DNA of 64,000 nt. Source: Brachybacterium sp. UMB0905 (GTDB lineage: Bacteria; Actinomycetota; Actinomycetes; Actinomycetales; Dermabacteraceae). Made by a program: the position numbers and the translations under genes. This document shows positions 1 through 9,167 of the stretch, piece after piece. The notes under the pieces are model-generated. The model did no database searches. It saw only the letters and a program-made list of their open reading frames with translations, and was not told where the DNA came from. The stretch's first letter is position 1. Every line of letters starts with the position of its first letter. The stretch is taken from contig NZ_PNHL01000006.1 in NCBI RefSeq assembly GCF_002871795.1, forward strand, positions 1 to 64,000, given 5' to 3'.

Positions 1-486
1 TATCAGGTGAGTCGGTCGATGCAGGAGTTGCTGCGGCAGATCGACCCGATCTGCGCAGTCCCCGGCTGCGCCACGATCGTCACCACCAGCGGCGAAAGTG
101 ACCACATCGAAGAATTCGACCACCAGCATCCAGACCGGGGTGGCCCCACCAGCCCCCAGAACCTCCACCGGCTCTGCTACAGCCATCACCGGCTGAAAAC
201 CCTCGGGCTCATCGACCCGATCCGCGACCCCAACACCGGGGTGACCACCTGGACTGCCCGAACCCGCGGACGCAGCCGCCCCTTGACCGAAACCGCACGC
301 AACACCGACCTCGTCACCCGCGAGCTCGGCGACCACCTGCGGGTTATCTGGAACTCCTACCTCGAACGCGAGGAAGACGCCCACCGCCGAGCACGGGGTG
401 AAGCGGTAGACGAAGAGAGCGAGCCAGCCGCAGACCCACCCAGCCCCGCTGCCCCGCTTTACGACCCCGAGCACCCGCCGTACTGA
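1..486 (+). CDS. HNH endonuclease, C-terminal part (DUF222/13E12 type)
   Basis: This is the C-terminal part of a protein whose start lies before the window; the frame is open from base 1. It carries an HNH nuclease core: CAVPGC, then DHIEEFDHQHP, GGPTSPQNL and LCYSHHRLK, which supply the histidines and cysteines expected for the metal and catalytic site. In actinobacteria this module usually sits at the end of DUF222 proteins, a multicopy family sometimes linked to mobile DNA; the DUF222 part cannot be checked here. A charged, Pro-rich tail follows. The cellular role of the family is not established. Confidence 0.8.
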   Translation, partial: YQVSRSMQELLRQIDPICAVPGCATIVTTSGESDHIEEFDHQHPDRGGPTSPQNLHRLCYSHHRLKTLGLIDPIRDPNTGVTTWTARTRGRSRPLTETARNTDLVTRELGDHLRVIWNSYLEREEDAHRRARGEAVDEESEPAADPPSPAAPLYDPEHPPY

Positions 487-499
487 GAGCACCGCTCTC
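485..499. terminator. Small hairpin after the HNH gene
   Basis: GAGAGC-ACC-GCTCTC forms a 6-bp stem with a 3-nt loop directly after the stop codon. No T tract follows, so terminator function is only a guess. It lies between convergent genes. Confidence 0.3.
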
Positions 500-621
500 G
501 CCGAGCCCCATCCACGAACGGCACTCTGACGACCGGCCACCTGCAGTATGCGCGCGGCCGGTCGCCTGAGTACCGTCCGCGGAACCAGCTGGGCGGGCTT
601 GTCCCAGCAGTCCCGCACCGC

Positions 622-2148
622 TCACGCCCCGAGCTCGCGCAACCGCGCGCGGGCCATCACCGCTATCGCGAGCACCGCCACGAGCGCCCCGCCAGCCAGT
701 GCCAGCGCCCCCACCTGCGTCACCAGCCCCCACAGCACCGCCCCGGCTGCGAGCGCCAGCAGCACCGCGTCCGACTGCCAGGCGAGCATTCCGAGCACCG
801 CTCCATCGCCCTGTGCAGTAGGCATCGGCGTCATGAGCTTCAGCGGCATCGGTCCCTTCGCCGCATCCCGCGCCCGCCCCGCGACCAGCGCCGGCACCAG
901 CAACACCGGCAGCAGCACCGGCACCATCAGCACGGGCAGCGTCACGTTCCCTCCGCCCACGCCCTCCGCGCCCAGTGCCAGCAGGCCCGCCACCCCACCG
1001 GCCAACGCCCCGAGCATGAGCACCCCAGTCGGGGCGAGAGCATGCAGCAGCACCTGCACCCCGGCGCGCTGGCCGAACAGCGCCGGTGCCCCCAGCGTCG
1101 CGACCCCATGCCGGATCCCGTCCACGAACGGCCCCGTCCCCACCCACAGCGCGAGCGAACCCAGCAGCATCGCCCCCACTCCGAGCGGCCCCGTCAGAAC
1201 CTGCGCCACGACCAGCAGCCCCGCGCCCAGCAGCACCCCCGCCAGACCCCCGAGCGTCCGCTCCGGGCTGCGCAGCCAGCCGACCACGTCCCGGCGCACG
1301 TACAGCAGCGTCAGCGGCCCGCCGCCAACCGCCCGAAGGCTCCGGCCCGTGCTCGGTGGCGGCCGCAGCGACCCCGCCGCACCCGCCACATCACCGCTGG
1401 TCACCATGCCTGTGGCGCTCTGCCAGCGCAACGCCTGCTCGAGCAGCACCCACCCCCGCAGCCGATCGAGCGCAAGCACCGACCCCGCCGCCGCCACCGC
1501 TCCTGCCCCGCCGAGCACAGCGGCGAGCGCCCACGGCACCCCATCGGCCAGCGTCCAGCCCCATGGCGGCAGCAGCCACGCCCCCACCGCCGCAAGCGTG
1601 AGCAGGCCCGCCACCACGCCACGGCCGCGCGAGCTCAGCAGCTGGCCGGCCAGCCACGCTCCGCCCAGCAGCAGCGCCACCCCGGCAGCCACCGCCCCGA
1701 GGGCCACCAGCCCCATCGGCTCCGCATACCCGGCACCCAGCAGTGTCGCCCCCACCACGCCGGCGAGCAGCAGCCCCGCTGCCACCAGCGCCAGCAGGGA
1801 CCGAGCGAGGGGCCGCCACAGCACCCGTCGGCGCGAGATCGGTCCCGCCGCGAGCGTCGCGGTCAGGAACGGGGCCAGCAGTGCCGGACCGCGCACCGCC
1901 CCCACCAGCACCGTCGCCGCGCCCCCGCCGAGCAGCGCCGCCATCAGCATCCCGGGCGTGCGGGCATCCAGCAGCACCGGCAGCACATCCGGCCGCGCGA
2001 GGAACAGTCCCGCACTGCGCAGGGCCGGCGCCCCGAACACCAGCACTGTCATCACCGTGAGGTAGACGATATAGAGCAGGTCCATGGCGCTGCGGGCACT
2101 CGCGCGCCCCGCCCAGACCTGCCGGGCCGGCCCCAGCGGGTCGCTCAC
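622..2148 (-). CDS. ABC transporter membrane protein
   Basis: A 508-residue integral membrane protein made almost entirely of Ala/Leu/Val/Gly-rich hydrophobic segments, about ten to twelve by eye, with short Arg-containing loops. It overlaps the end of the ABC ATPase gene by 4 nt (2145-2148), so the two are almost certainly translated together and form one transporter. No family signature is recognised, and the substrate cannot be inferred. The organisation (one ATPase plus one large permease, no binding protein) fits an exporter better than an importer; that is inference. Confidence 0.7.
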   Translation of the reverse strand: MSDPLGPARQVWAGRASARSAMDLLYIVYLTVMTVLVFGAPALRSAGLFLARPDVLPVLLDARTPGMLMAALLGGGAATVLVGAVRGPALLAPFLTATLAAGPISRRRVLWRPLARSLLALVAAGLLLAGVVGATLLGAGYAEPMGLVALGAVAAGVALLLGGAWLAGQLLSSRGRGVVAGLLTLAAVGAWLLPPWGWTLADGVPWALAAVLGGAGAVAAAGSVLALDRLRGWVLLEQALRWQSATGMVTSGDVAGAAGSLRPPPSTGRSLRAVGGGPLTLLYVRRDVVGWLRSPERTLGGLAGVLLGAGLLVVAQVLTGPLGVGAMLLGSLALWVGTGPFVDGIRHGVATLGAPALFGQRAGVQVLLHALAPTGVLMLGALAGGVAGLLALGAEGVGGGNVTLPVLMVPVLLPVLLVPALVAGRARDAAKGPMPLKLMTPMPTAQGDGAVLGMLAWQSDAVLLALAAGAVLWGLVTQVGALALAGGALVAVLAIAVMARARLRELGA

Positions 2149-2852
2149 ACCTCCCCCTCGAGGTGCAGCCGGCGATCCGCGAGCTCCTCAAGCAGCCGCG
2201 GGCTATGCGTGGCGAGAACCGTAGCAACCCCCGCCTGCGCCCGGGAGCACAGCGCCGCGATGACCAGCCCCAGCCGCTCGGGGTCCAGCCGCTGCTCGGG
2301 CTCATCGAGCAGCAGTACCTGCGCCGGACGCGCGAGGGTCAGGGCGAGGGACACCAGCTGCGTCTGCCCGCTCGAGAGCTCATGCGGGAATCGCCGCGCA
2401 AGCGCCGTGACTCCCAACTCCTCCAGCAGCGCATCGGCCTGCTGCTCCGCCTCCGCCGCTGCCGTCCCCCAGGTCGCGGCGATGAACTGCAGATGCTCCC
2501 GCACCGTGAGATCGCGCGAGGTCTGCGGCGGGCCGATGAGCGCGGCGAGCGCCGTGCGGAATCCGCGGTCGCGGTCATCGGGGCGGCGCCCCAGGATACG
2601 CACCTCCCCCGCCGTGGGTTCGAGGATCCCGGCGAGCACGCGCAGCAGCGTCGTCTTGCCGCTGCCGTTCGCGCCGGTCAGGGCGAGCACCTCTCCGGCC
2701 GCCACGGAGCCGCTCGCCTCCAGCAGCATCACCGCTTCATCGGCCACCACACCCACGCCGTCGAAGCGCACCACTGCCACATCGGTTGGCGTGGTGGAGA
2801 GCGACGGCGCGGAGGTTCGATGATGTCGAAGCACCGCCCCATTGCACCGCAT
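2145..2852 (-). CDS. ABC transporter ATP-binding protein
   Basis: The nucleotide-binding subunit for the downstream permease. Walker A is GANGSGKTT, the signature motif is LSSGQ (a variant of LSGGQ), Walker B is VLLLDEP, and the switch histidine is in ATHSPR. The domain is short, about 210 residues, as in exporter ATPases. The start is uncertain: the frame stays open upstream through a tandem DNA repeat to 2966. The ATG at 2852 is used here; a GTG just before the AVVRFDG sequence (about 2780) would give a protein closer to the family length. No good Shine-Dalgarno sequence precedes any of them. Confidence 0.82.
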   Translation of the reverse strand: MRCNGAVLRHHRTSAPSLSTTPTDVAVVRFDGVGVVADEAVMLLEASGSVAAGEVLALTGANGSGKTTLLRVLAGILEPTAGEVRILGRRPDDRDRGFRTALAALIGPPQTSRDLTVREHLQFIAATWGTAAAEAEQQADALLEELGVTALARRFPHELSSGQTQLVSLALTLARPAQVLLLDEPEQRLDPERLGLVIAALCSRAQAGVATVLATHSPRLLEELADRRLHLEGEV

Positions 2853-2884
2853 GAGAGTGGGCTGCTTCCTCCGACGATGGTCGC

Positions 2885-2968
2885 GATCTGGACGGGACGC
2901 GCTCGCGATCTGCCCCGACACGCCCCGATCTGGACCGGACGCGCTCTCGACCTGCCCCACCCACACCG
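2885..2968. repeat. Two 42-bp tandem repeats upstream of the ABC genes
   Basis: Two adjacent 42-bp units, both beginning GATCTGGAC and sharing GGACGCGCT, cover 2885-2926 and 2927-2968. A shorter GCGATCTG element recurs inside. Read on the reverse strand they would encode repeated SASxPDR peptides, but the stretch lies outside the conserved ATPase domain and is more likely 5' non-coding. Confidence 0.7.
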
Positions 2969-2984
2969 CCTACCCCCACGCCCC

Positions 2985-2999
2985 TCTCACACTGTGAGA
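2985..2999. promoter_or_regulatory. Palindrome TCTCACA-C-TGTGAGA
   Basis: A perfect 7-bp inverted repeat around one central base, in the region shared by the divergent ABC and CarD-like genes. The size and symmetry suit the operator of a dimeric regulator. A related GTGAGA half-site recurs at 3029-3034. The regulator is unknown. Confidence 0.45.
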
Positions 3000-3211
3000 C
3001 GTCACCCTCTAGATTTCGTGTCAGATCCGTGAGATCATAGAGAGGCGCCGACGTAGGTGCCGCCACCCTGTACCTGCAGGCCGAGCGGCACTCGAGCCGC
3101 CCCGACGTTTCCACTCCCCCGGTCCTGCGACCGTGGACGCCGCGCGGCCGCCCCGACCCCACCAGGGCCGTGGGTACCGGCGGCGCACAGGTCAACCCAG
3201 GAGGTAAGAGC

Positions 3212-3736
3212 TTGTCCGTCGCGACCCCCGCCCCGAAGATCGGTGAGGTCCTCACCCACCCCGTCCATGGCCCCGTCAGCATCGTGGCCACCTGCACCCG
3301 CACTGTGCGCGGCGAGGAAAGGGACTACGTGGACCTGGAGGTCATCGGCGACGAGATGCGCATCTCCGTCCCCGCCGACGGCAAGGACGTGATCGGCCTG
3401 CGCCCGCTGCTGGCCGAGAAGGAGATCGCAGAGCTCATCGCGAAGCTCGCCGAGCCCATCGAGATCCCCACCAAGAAGGCGTCCTGGGCCCATCGCATCA
3501 AGTCCCTGCAGATGCAGCTGCAGACCGGCCGTATCAGCGACCGCGTCGAGGTGATCCGCAACATCATGCGCGATTCCGGCGGCGTGCCCTCCTCCCTCGC
3601 GGAGCGCAATCTGCTGCGCCAGGCCGTGGGCCCGCTGGCCTCCGAGGTCGCGATCGCCCGCGACATCTCCCTTGATGAGGCCACTGAGCTGCTGCAGAGC
3701 ACCGCTGAGGGTGCCCTCGAGTCCAAGGCCGCCTGA
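3212..3736 (+). CDS. CarD-family transcription regulator (second paralogue)
   Basis: A 174-residue protein of the CarD/TRCF RNA-polymerase-interacting family. The N-terminal half (about residues 8-70) has the GEVLTHPVHGP start and YVDLEV strand of the RID domain; the C-terminal half is helical. The tryptophan of KASWAHR aligns with the wedge tryptophan that canonical CarD inserts at the upstream edge of the transcription bubble (NWSRRYK in the CarD at 17105). The TTG start at 3212 is chosen because AGGAGG lies 7 nt before it and the family domain begins right after; an ATG at 3170 has no such support. Having two CarD proteins in one genome is unusual. Confidence 0.82.
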   Translation: MSVATPAPKIGEVLTHPVHGPVSIVATCTRTVRGEERDYVDLEVIGDEMRISVPADGKDVIGLRPLLAEKEIAELIAKLAEPIEIPTKKASWAHRIKSLQMQLQTGRISDRVEVIRNIMRDSGGVPSSLAERNLLRQAVGPLASEVAIARDISLDEATELLQSTAEGALESKAA

Positions 3737-3763
3737 GCCGACCTCTCACCACGTTGCCCCGCG

Positions 3764-5053
3764 TCACGTCCTCCCGCGCACCCCGCCGGAGGGTGTGACG
3801 CGGGGCAGTGTGCGTGCGAGCCACGCTCCTCCGGCGAGGCACAGTGCCCCGGTGACCGCCCCGGCCGCTGCCACCGGCGCAAGCAGCGTGATCCCGGAGA
3901 CCAGCAGCGGCGCGACCAGCCGCCCGCCCCCGAGCATCGTGTTCCACCAGGCGAGATAGCCGGTCCGCCCATGCACCGGGGAGACATCGATCCCGAGGGT
4001 CATCACGATCCCCGACCCCAGGCCGTTGCTCACCGCGATCAGCAGCATCGGCACCACGAGCGCGACCACGGCTGCCGCCTCACCCCGCCCCGCCAGCAGC
4101 GTGCCCAGCACCGCGAGCAGCACGAACCCGGCTCCGAGCCCGAGCGCGCACGGCACCGCCGCGGCGGCCCGGCCATAGCGGTCCATGAGCGTGCCCGCCG
4201 GGACCACCAGCAGGATCTCGACGGACGCCCCGACCCCGAAGACGATCGAGATCCACAGGGCGTCCAGGCCCAGCGCCGCCCCCAGCAGCGGCACGATCAC
4301 CGGGCGGTTCACCCGCGCCATCATCACCGGTGCGATCCCCGCGCCGACGGACACCATCCGTGCCAGCACCGCCCGGTCCAGGCGCCGACGGGCCGGGCTG
4401 CGCGGCAGCTTCCGCCCCGGCCCTGCGGTGCGCACCGTGCGCTCCCCCGGCGGGAGGAACAGCGCGATGAGCGCGGTGCCAGCCCCGACCACCACCGCGA
4501 ACAGCAGGAACACCGCGGGGATCGACCAGCTGGCCATCACCGCCGCACCGAGCAGCGGACCGACCACCTCTCCCAGGCGCAGCACCCCACCGAACAGGGT
4601 CATGCCGCGGGCCCGCATCGTCGGCGGCAGGGCGGTGCCCAGATACGACTGTCGGCCCAGCTGCCACACCTGGGTGGCGGCGGCGATGACCACCAGCAGC
4701 GCCACGAACAGCGCGCGCTCCATCGGCCCGCTGGGCGCATCGAGAGCCGCGTTCAGCAGGGCGAACAGCGCCAGGCCCGCACCGACCAGCAGGACCCCGG
4801 TGCCGACGAGGGCCGGGCGAGCGCCGAGCCGAGCGATCAGCCGCCCCGCCGGAATCGGCCCCAGGAAGGAGGCGGCGCCGAAGATCACCGTGAGCCCCGC
4901 GGACTGCGGCACGTTGAACCCCAGGTCAAGGGCGATCAGCGGCACGAGTGGGAGCAGTGCCGCCAGTCCCGTGAACTCCAGGAAGGTTGGGGCGTACACC
5001 GAGGGGATGAGGGTGCGCAGCACCCTCGCCGTCGGCCCGTCGATGGCGGTCAA
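3764..5053 (-). CDS. MFS transporter
   Basis: A 429-residue permease with about twelve hydrophobic segments in two halves. The cytoplasmic-loop motif of the superfamily is recognisable as AGRLIARLGARPALVG (N half) and GTLMDRYGRAAAA (C half). The substrate is unknown; drug-efflux-type MFS proteins look like this. The start overlaps the stop of the upstream SRPBCC gene by 4 nt (TTGA), which implies translational coupling. The start is then TTG, with GGAGG only 1-2 nt before it, so a slightly later start such as the GTG of VLRTLIPS is possible. Confidence 0.8.
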   Translation of the reverse strand: MTAIDGPTARVLRTLIPSVYAPTFLEFTGLAALLPLVPLIALDLGFNVPQSAGLTVIFGAASFLGPIPAGRLIARLGARPALVGTGVLLVGAGLALFALLNAALDAPSGPMERALFVALLVVIAAATQVWQLGRQSYLGTALPPTMRARGMTLFGGVLRLGEVVGPLLGAAVMASWSIPAVFLLFAVVVGAGTALIALFLPPGERTVRTAGPGRKLPRSPARRRLDRAVLARMVSVGAGIAPVMMARVNRPVIVPLLGAALGLDALWISIVFGVGASVEILLVVPAGTLMDRYGRAAAAVPCALGLGAGFVLLAVLGTLLAGRGEAAAVVALVVPMLLIAVSNGLGSGIVMTLGIDVSPVHGRTGYLAWWNTMLGGGRLVAPLLVSGITLLAPVAAAGAVTGALCLAGGAWLARTLPRVTPSGGVRGRT

Positions 5054-5724
5054 ACCTCCGCGGTCTCGGCGATCGCGATGCTCTCCGCGTTCCGCGCGAC
5101 CTGCTCATCCATGCCCGCGGCAATCGCCTCCGCGGTCCAGCGCACCGCCCAGGCGCGCCGATGCTCCGCCCCCTCGACACTGCTCAGCCACGCCGGGGTG
5201 GGCGTCGGGACGGGCGCCAGGCACGTGGTGGCCCAGCCGCCCGTCTGCGCCGCGAGCGCCAGCAGCGCGATCTCCCAGCCGATCGCGAGGGCCGCCGCTC
5301 CGCGCCGTGCGAAATCCGCAGCGTCCATCACCGCGCTGTGCCGCAGACACAGCCGGGTGGTGCCGTCGTCCTCCGGGTCCAGCCGCACCAGCAGCGGCCC
5401 CTCGGCCCCGGGCTGCTGCCAGTCCACGAGCAGTCGATGTGGCTCGGCGATCTCCACCACGGTGCCCTCGGCCGGGGACGCCCCCACTCCCGGGGACTCG
5501 AAGCCGGAGCCCTCGCTGAGCTGGCCGCGCACCGGGCCGAACCACTGCGCGAGCTCGTGCGGGTCTGTGATCAGCGGCCACACCTGGGCGGGGGCCAGGG
5601 AGAGATTGGTGGTGAGGGTGAGCACGACCTGCACATGCGGGTGTCCCTCGTGACTGGTGCGGGTATCGATCTCGAGCTCGCGGCGCACCGCGTCGAGCAC
5701 CGGCAGCGACTGCGTGAGGGTCAT
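5050..5724 (-). CDS. SRPBCC (START-like) domain protein
   Basis: A 224-residue soluble protein. Residues about 30-165 have the SRPBCC/AHSA1 pattern: LSLAPAQVWPLITDP, then AQWFGPV, VVEIAEPHRLLVDW and TTRLCLRHS. Such proteins form a deep hydrophobic ligand pocket; ligand and role here are unknown. The ATG at 5724 is preceded by GAGGAGA at good spacing. It is co-transcribed with, and overlaps, the MFS gene, so it may act on the same small molecule (inference). Confidence 0.75.
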   Translation of the reverse strand: MTLTQSLPVLDAVRRELEIDTRTSHEGHPHVQVVLTLTTNLSLAPAQVWPLITDPHELAQWFGPVRGQLSEGSGFESPGVGASPAEGTVVEIAEPHRLLVDWQQPGAEGPLLVRLDPEDDGTTRLCLRHSAVMDAADFARRGAAALAIGWEIALLALAAQTGGWATTCLAPVPTPTPAWLSSVEGAEHRRAWAVRWTAEAIAAGMDEQVARNAESIAIAETAEV

Positions 5725-5870
5725 CGTCTCCTCGATAGGTCGGGCTGCTCCGCCCCGGTGCGCGGGCACGGGAGCGGACGCAGGCAGAGTAGCCCACTGC
5801 GCGCCGACCTGCCATAGCGTCGGCCGACGCGCAGGATCCGCGGTGCGCCGCGCCCACCAGGACGGACCCG

Positions 5871-5876
5871 TAGCAT
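5871..5876 (+). promoter_or_regulatory. -10 box TAGCAT of a leaderless promoter
   Basis: TAGCAT ends 7 nt before the GTG at 5884. That spacing puts the transcription start at or near the start codon, and it argues against the ATG at 5875, which lies inside the box. Confidence 0.5.
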
Positions 5877-5883
5877 GACCGGT

Positions 5884-6621
5884 GTGAGTGACGCACAGAG
5901 CTTCAGCCGGGACGCTTTCACGGGCCATCTGTTCGATCTGGACGGCGTGATCACGCCGACCGCCGAGGTGCACATGCGGGCGTGGGCGCGCATGTTCCAG
6001 GGATTTTTGGACTCGCGCGGGGTCACCGAGCCGTACACCGATGAGGACTACTTCGCGTACGTGGATGGCAAGCCGCGGTACGACGGGGTGCGCTCCTTCC
6101 TCACCTCACGCGGCATCGAGCTGCCCGAGGGGGAGGACGCCGACGCCGCCGACCAGGCCGCCGGTAAGGAGACCGTCCGCGGGCTCGGCAACCGCAAGAA
6201 CGACATGGTGCTCACCCTGATCCGCACCGAGGGCGTCGCGCCCTACCCCGGCACCGTCGCCTACCTCGATGCGCTGGGGTCGCAGGCGCGCCTGGCGATC
6301 GTCTCCTCCTCCCGCAATGCGGAGGAGGTGCTCACCAGCGCCGGGCTGCGCGAGCGCTTCGAGCACATCGTGGACGGCAATGTGGCGCGGGCCGAGGGAC
6401 TGCCGGGCAAGCCCGCCCCGGACACCTTCGAGCACGCCGCGGACCTGCTCGGCGTCCCGCATGAGCAGTGCGTGGTGTACGAGGATGCGGTCTCGGGGGT
6501 GCAGGCCGGGGCGGCCGGGCGTTTCGGCGCGGTGATCGGGGTGGACCGCGGGGCGGGGCATGACGTCCTCGCGCGCGCCGGCGCGACCCTGGTGGTCTCC
6601 GATCTGGAGGAGCTGGCATGA
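5884..6621 (+). CDS. HAD-family beta-phosphoglucomutase-like hydrolase
   Basis: A HAD superfamily protein of about 245 residues. Motif I is FDLDGVIT (nucleophile and acid aspartates); motif II is IVSSSRN; the lysine is in GKPAPDTF; motif IV is VYEDAVSGVQAG. This pattern matches the beta-phosphoglucomutase / sugar-phosphatase group. The gene overlaps the following GH65 phosphorylase gene by 4 nt (ATGA), the usual pairing: the phosphorylase releases beta-glucose 1-phosphate from a disaccharide and the mutase turns it into glucose 6-phosphate. A GTG start is preferred because a -10 box sits 7 nt upstream. Confidence 0.85.
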   Translation: MSDAQSFSRDAFTGHLFDLDGVITPTAEVHMRAWARMFQGFLDSRGVTEPYTDEDYFAYVDGKPRYDGVRSFLTSRGIELPEGEDADAADQAAGKETVRGLGNRKNDMVLTLIRTEGVAPYPGTVAYLDALGSQARLAIVSSSRNAEEVLTSAGLRERFEHIVDGNVARAEGLPGKPAPDTFEHAADLLGVPHEQCVVYEDAVSGVQAGAAGRFGAVIGVDRGAGHDVLARAGATLVVSDLEELA

Positions 6622-9167
6622 CCCGTCTGCGCAATGTGCCCGCGGACCCGGTGGACCGCACCCGGTTGCCGGTGGATCCCTGGCGCCTGGTGGAAGCCCG
6701 GCCCGGCGGTGACCCGGGCGTCATGGAGACGCTCTTCGCCACCGCGAACGGCTACCTGGGGATGCGAGCCACGCCCGAGGAGGGGCGGGATGTCGCCCAC
6801 TACGGGACCTTCCTCAACGGCTTCCATGAAACCTGGTCGATCCACCACGCCGAGAGCGCCTTCGGCTTCGCCAAGACCGGGCAGACGATGATCTCCGTCC
6901 CCGATTCCTCGGTGCTCAAGCTCTACGTGGACGATGAGCCGCTGCTGCTGACCATCGCGGATCTTGAGAGCTACGAGCGCTGGATCGACTTCCGCGAAGG
7001 AGTGCTGCGCCGCGAGCTGATCTGGCGCACTCCGGCCGGCAAGCGCGTGCAGGTGTCCTCCTCGCGCATGGTCTCCTTCACCCAGCGCCACCTCGCCCTC
7101 ATGGAACTGCAGGTCACGATGCTTGACGGGGCCGCCCCGGTGGCGGTCTCCTCGCAGATCATCAATCGGCAGGATGTGGCCGATGACTTCGGCAAGGGCG
7201 GCGGCGGGTCCTCCCCCATCACCGATAAGGACGATCCGCGGCGCACCACCGACTTCACGCACCGCGTGCTCGAGCCGCTGCAGGACTGGCACAGCGAGCG
7301 CCGGATGCTGCTGGGCTACCGGGTGGCGCAGTCCGGCATGACTCTCGCCGTGGGCGCCGACCACGAGGTGGAGTGCGAGGCCGAGATGGAATACCTCATC
7401 GACACCATGCCGGACCTGGGCCGGCAGGTGGTGCGCGGGCACCTCGAGCAGGGGCAGACCCTCACCGTCCGCAAGGCAGTGACCTACCACTCCTCCCGCT
7501 CCGTGCCGCATCGCGAGCTGTTCGACCGCTGCCGGCGCACTCTGGACCGGGTGCGCGAGGAGGGCTTTTCCACCCATTACGACCAGCAGCGCGAGTACCT
7601 CGCGGACTTCTGGACCAGCTCAGATGTCCAGCTGCCGGGCCAGGATGCCGCCCAGCAGGCCACCCGCTGGTGCCTGTTCCAGCTGGCGCAGGCCGCGGCC
7701 CGCTCCGACCAGTGGGGCATCCCCGCCAAGGGCGTGACGGGCTCCGGCTACGAGGGCCACTACTTCTGGGACAGCGAGGTGTACGTCGTCCCGTTCCTGA
7801 CGTTCACCCAGCCGCGCTGGGCCCGTAACGCCCTGCGCTTCCGCACCAACCTGCTGCCCAAGGCGCGTGAGCGCGCCCGCGAGCTGAACCAGCGCGGAGC
7901 CCTGTTCCCGTGGCGGACCATCAACGGGGATGAGGCCAGCGCCTACTACGCCGCCGGCACCGCGCAGTACCACATCGATGCGGACGTCGCCTACGCCTTC
8001 GCGCAGTACGTGGACGTCACCGGGGATCAGGATTTCCAGCATCGCGACGGGGTGCGGGTGCTCGTGGAGACCGCCCGACTGTGGGCGGACCTCGGGTTCT
8101 GGCGGCACATGGCCGATGGCTCCGCGAGCTTCCACATCAACGGCGTGACCGGCCCGGATGAGTACACCACCGTGGTGAACAACAACATGTTCACCAATGT
8201 CATGGCGCGCTACAACCTGCGCCGCGCCTGCCGGGCGGTGCGCGAGCTGCAGGAGGCGGATCCGACGGCCTACGAGGCCCTGCGGGTGGAGCTCGAGCTC
8301 GATGAGCTCGAAGTGGAGCAGTGGAACGAATGCGCCGACGGGATGTTCATCGCCAAGGACGAGACGCTGGGCATCCACCTGCAGGAGGACCGGTTCCTGG
8401 AGCGGGAGGTGTGGGACCTGTCCTCCACCCCCGAGGAGGCCTTCCCGCTGCTGCTGAACTTCCACCCGCTGGTGATCTACCGCTTCCAGGTGATCAAGCA
8501 GGCCGATGTAGTGCTGGCCCTGTTCCTGCGCGGCAGCGAGTTCACGGCCGAGGAGAAGCGCCGCAACTTCGAGTACTACGACCCGATCACCACGGGTGAT
8601 TCCTCCCTCTCGGCGGTGGTGCAGTGCATCATGGCCGCCGAGGTGGGGCACCAGAAGGCGGCGCTTGACTATTTCCGGGCCGGACTGTTCGTGGACCTCG
8701 GGGACCTGCACCACAACGCGGCCGACGGCGTGCACATCGCCTCCGCGGGCGGGGTGTGGAACGCCCTCGTGCATGGCTTCGGCGGGATGCGGCAGGACGA
8801 GGGCCGCATCTCCTTCGACCCGCGCCTGCCGGCCGACTGGCCGGAGCTGCGCTTCCCGCTGACGGTGCGCGGCTCCCGGTTCCGGGTGCGTCTGGTGCGC
8901 GAGGCGATCAGCTTCACCCTCGAGACCGGGGAGCCGCTCGCGGTCACGGTGCGTGGGCAGGAGGTCACCATCACGGCCGACGGGGTCACCGTGCCGCTCG
9001 AGGACCAGGGACCGCTGCTGTCCGATGAGGTGCTGACCCATCCCGTGGGGCTCGGCGACGCCCGGGCCGACGGCTCGATCATGACGTCCTTCGTGCCGAG
9101 CGACCCCGAGGACCCGTGGGAGTACCCCGTCCTCAGCGACCCGGACGAGATCATCGAGAACAGCTGA
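6618..9167 (+). CDS. Glycoside hydrolase family 65 protein (disaccharide phosphorylase)
   Basis: An 849-residue GH65 enzyme; the family includes maltose, trehalose and kojibiose phosphorylases. It shows the N-terminal beta-sandwich region (NGYLGMRATPEEG), the linker, and the (alpha/alpha)6 barrel with GYEGHYFWDSEVYVVPF, FPWRTINGDEAS and the general-acid glutamate in GVTGPDEYTTV near residue 515. The C-terminal part keeps GGVWNALVHGFGGMR. Which disaccharide is cleaved cannot be read from sequence alone. The upstream HAD phosphomutase favours a beta-glucose-1-phosphate-forming phosphorylase over a hydrolase. It is cytoplasmic, with no signal peptide. Confidence 0.9.
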   Translation: MTRLRNVPADPVDRTRLPVDPWRLVEARPGGDPGVMETLFATANGYLGMRATPEEGRDVAHYGTFLNGFHETWSIHHAESAFGFAKTGQTMISVPDSSVLKLYVDDEPLLLTIADLESYERWIDFREGVLRRELIWRTPAGKRVQVSSSRMVSFTQRHLALMELQVTMLDGAAPVAVSSQIINRQDVADDFGKGGGGSSPITDKDDPRRTTDFTHRVLEPLQDWHSERRMLLGYRVAQSGMTLAVGADHEVECEAEMEYLIDTMPDLGRQVVRGHLEQGQTLTVRKAVTYHSSRSVPHRELFDRCRRTLDRVREEGFSTHYDQQREYLADFWTSSDVQLPGQDAAQQATRWCLFQLAQAAARSDQWGIPAKGVTGSGYEGHYFWDSEVYVVPFLTFTQPRWARNALRFRTNLLPKARERARELNQRGALFPWRTINGDEASAYYAAGTAQYHIDADVAYAFAQYVDVTGDQDFQHRDGVRVLVETARLWADLGFWRHMADGSASFHINGVTGPDEYTTVVNNNMFTNVMARYNLRRACRAVRELQEADPTAYEALRVELELDELEVEQWNECADGMFIAKDETLGIHLQEDRFLEREVWDLSSTPEEAFPLLLNFHPLVIYRFQVIKQADVVLALFLRGSEFTAEEKRRNFEYYDPITTGDSSLSAVVQCIMAAEVGHQKAALDYFRAGLFVDLGDLHHNAADGVHIASAGGVWNALVHGFGGMRQDEGRISFDPRLPADWPELRFPLTVRGSRFRVRLVREAISFTLETGEPLAVTVRGQEVTITADGVTVPLEDQGPLLSDEVLTHPVGLGDARADGSIMTSFVPSDPEDPWEYPVLSDPDEIIENS

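Larger units (their letters stand above)
2853..3211. other. Divergent intergenic region between ABC ATPase and CarD-like gene
   Basis: 359 bases without a convincing gene. From left to right it holds the 42-bp tandem repeat, a 15-bp palindrome, an A+T-richer core with a reverse-strand TATGAT (3034-3039) and a forward TAGATT (3010-3015) as possible -10 boxes, and a C-rich leader ending in the Shine-Dalgarno sequence AGGAGG (3199-3204) of the CarD-like gene. Promoter assignments are guesses. Confidence 0.5.

Noticed and set aside
548..2823. Forward frames opposite the ABC transporter genes
   Set aside because: Ser/Pro/Arg-rich shadows; the reverse-strand frames have Walker motifs and membrane helices.
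5875..5877. ATG as the start of the HAD gene
   Set aside because: It lies inside the likely -10 box TAGCAT; the GTG at 5884 fits the leaderless spacing and the domain start.
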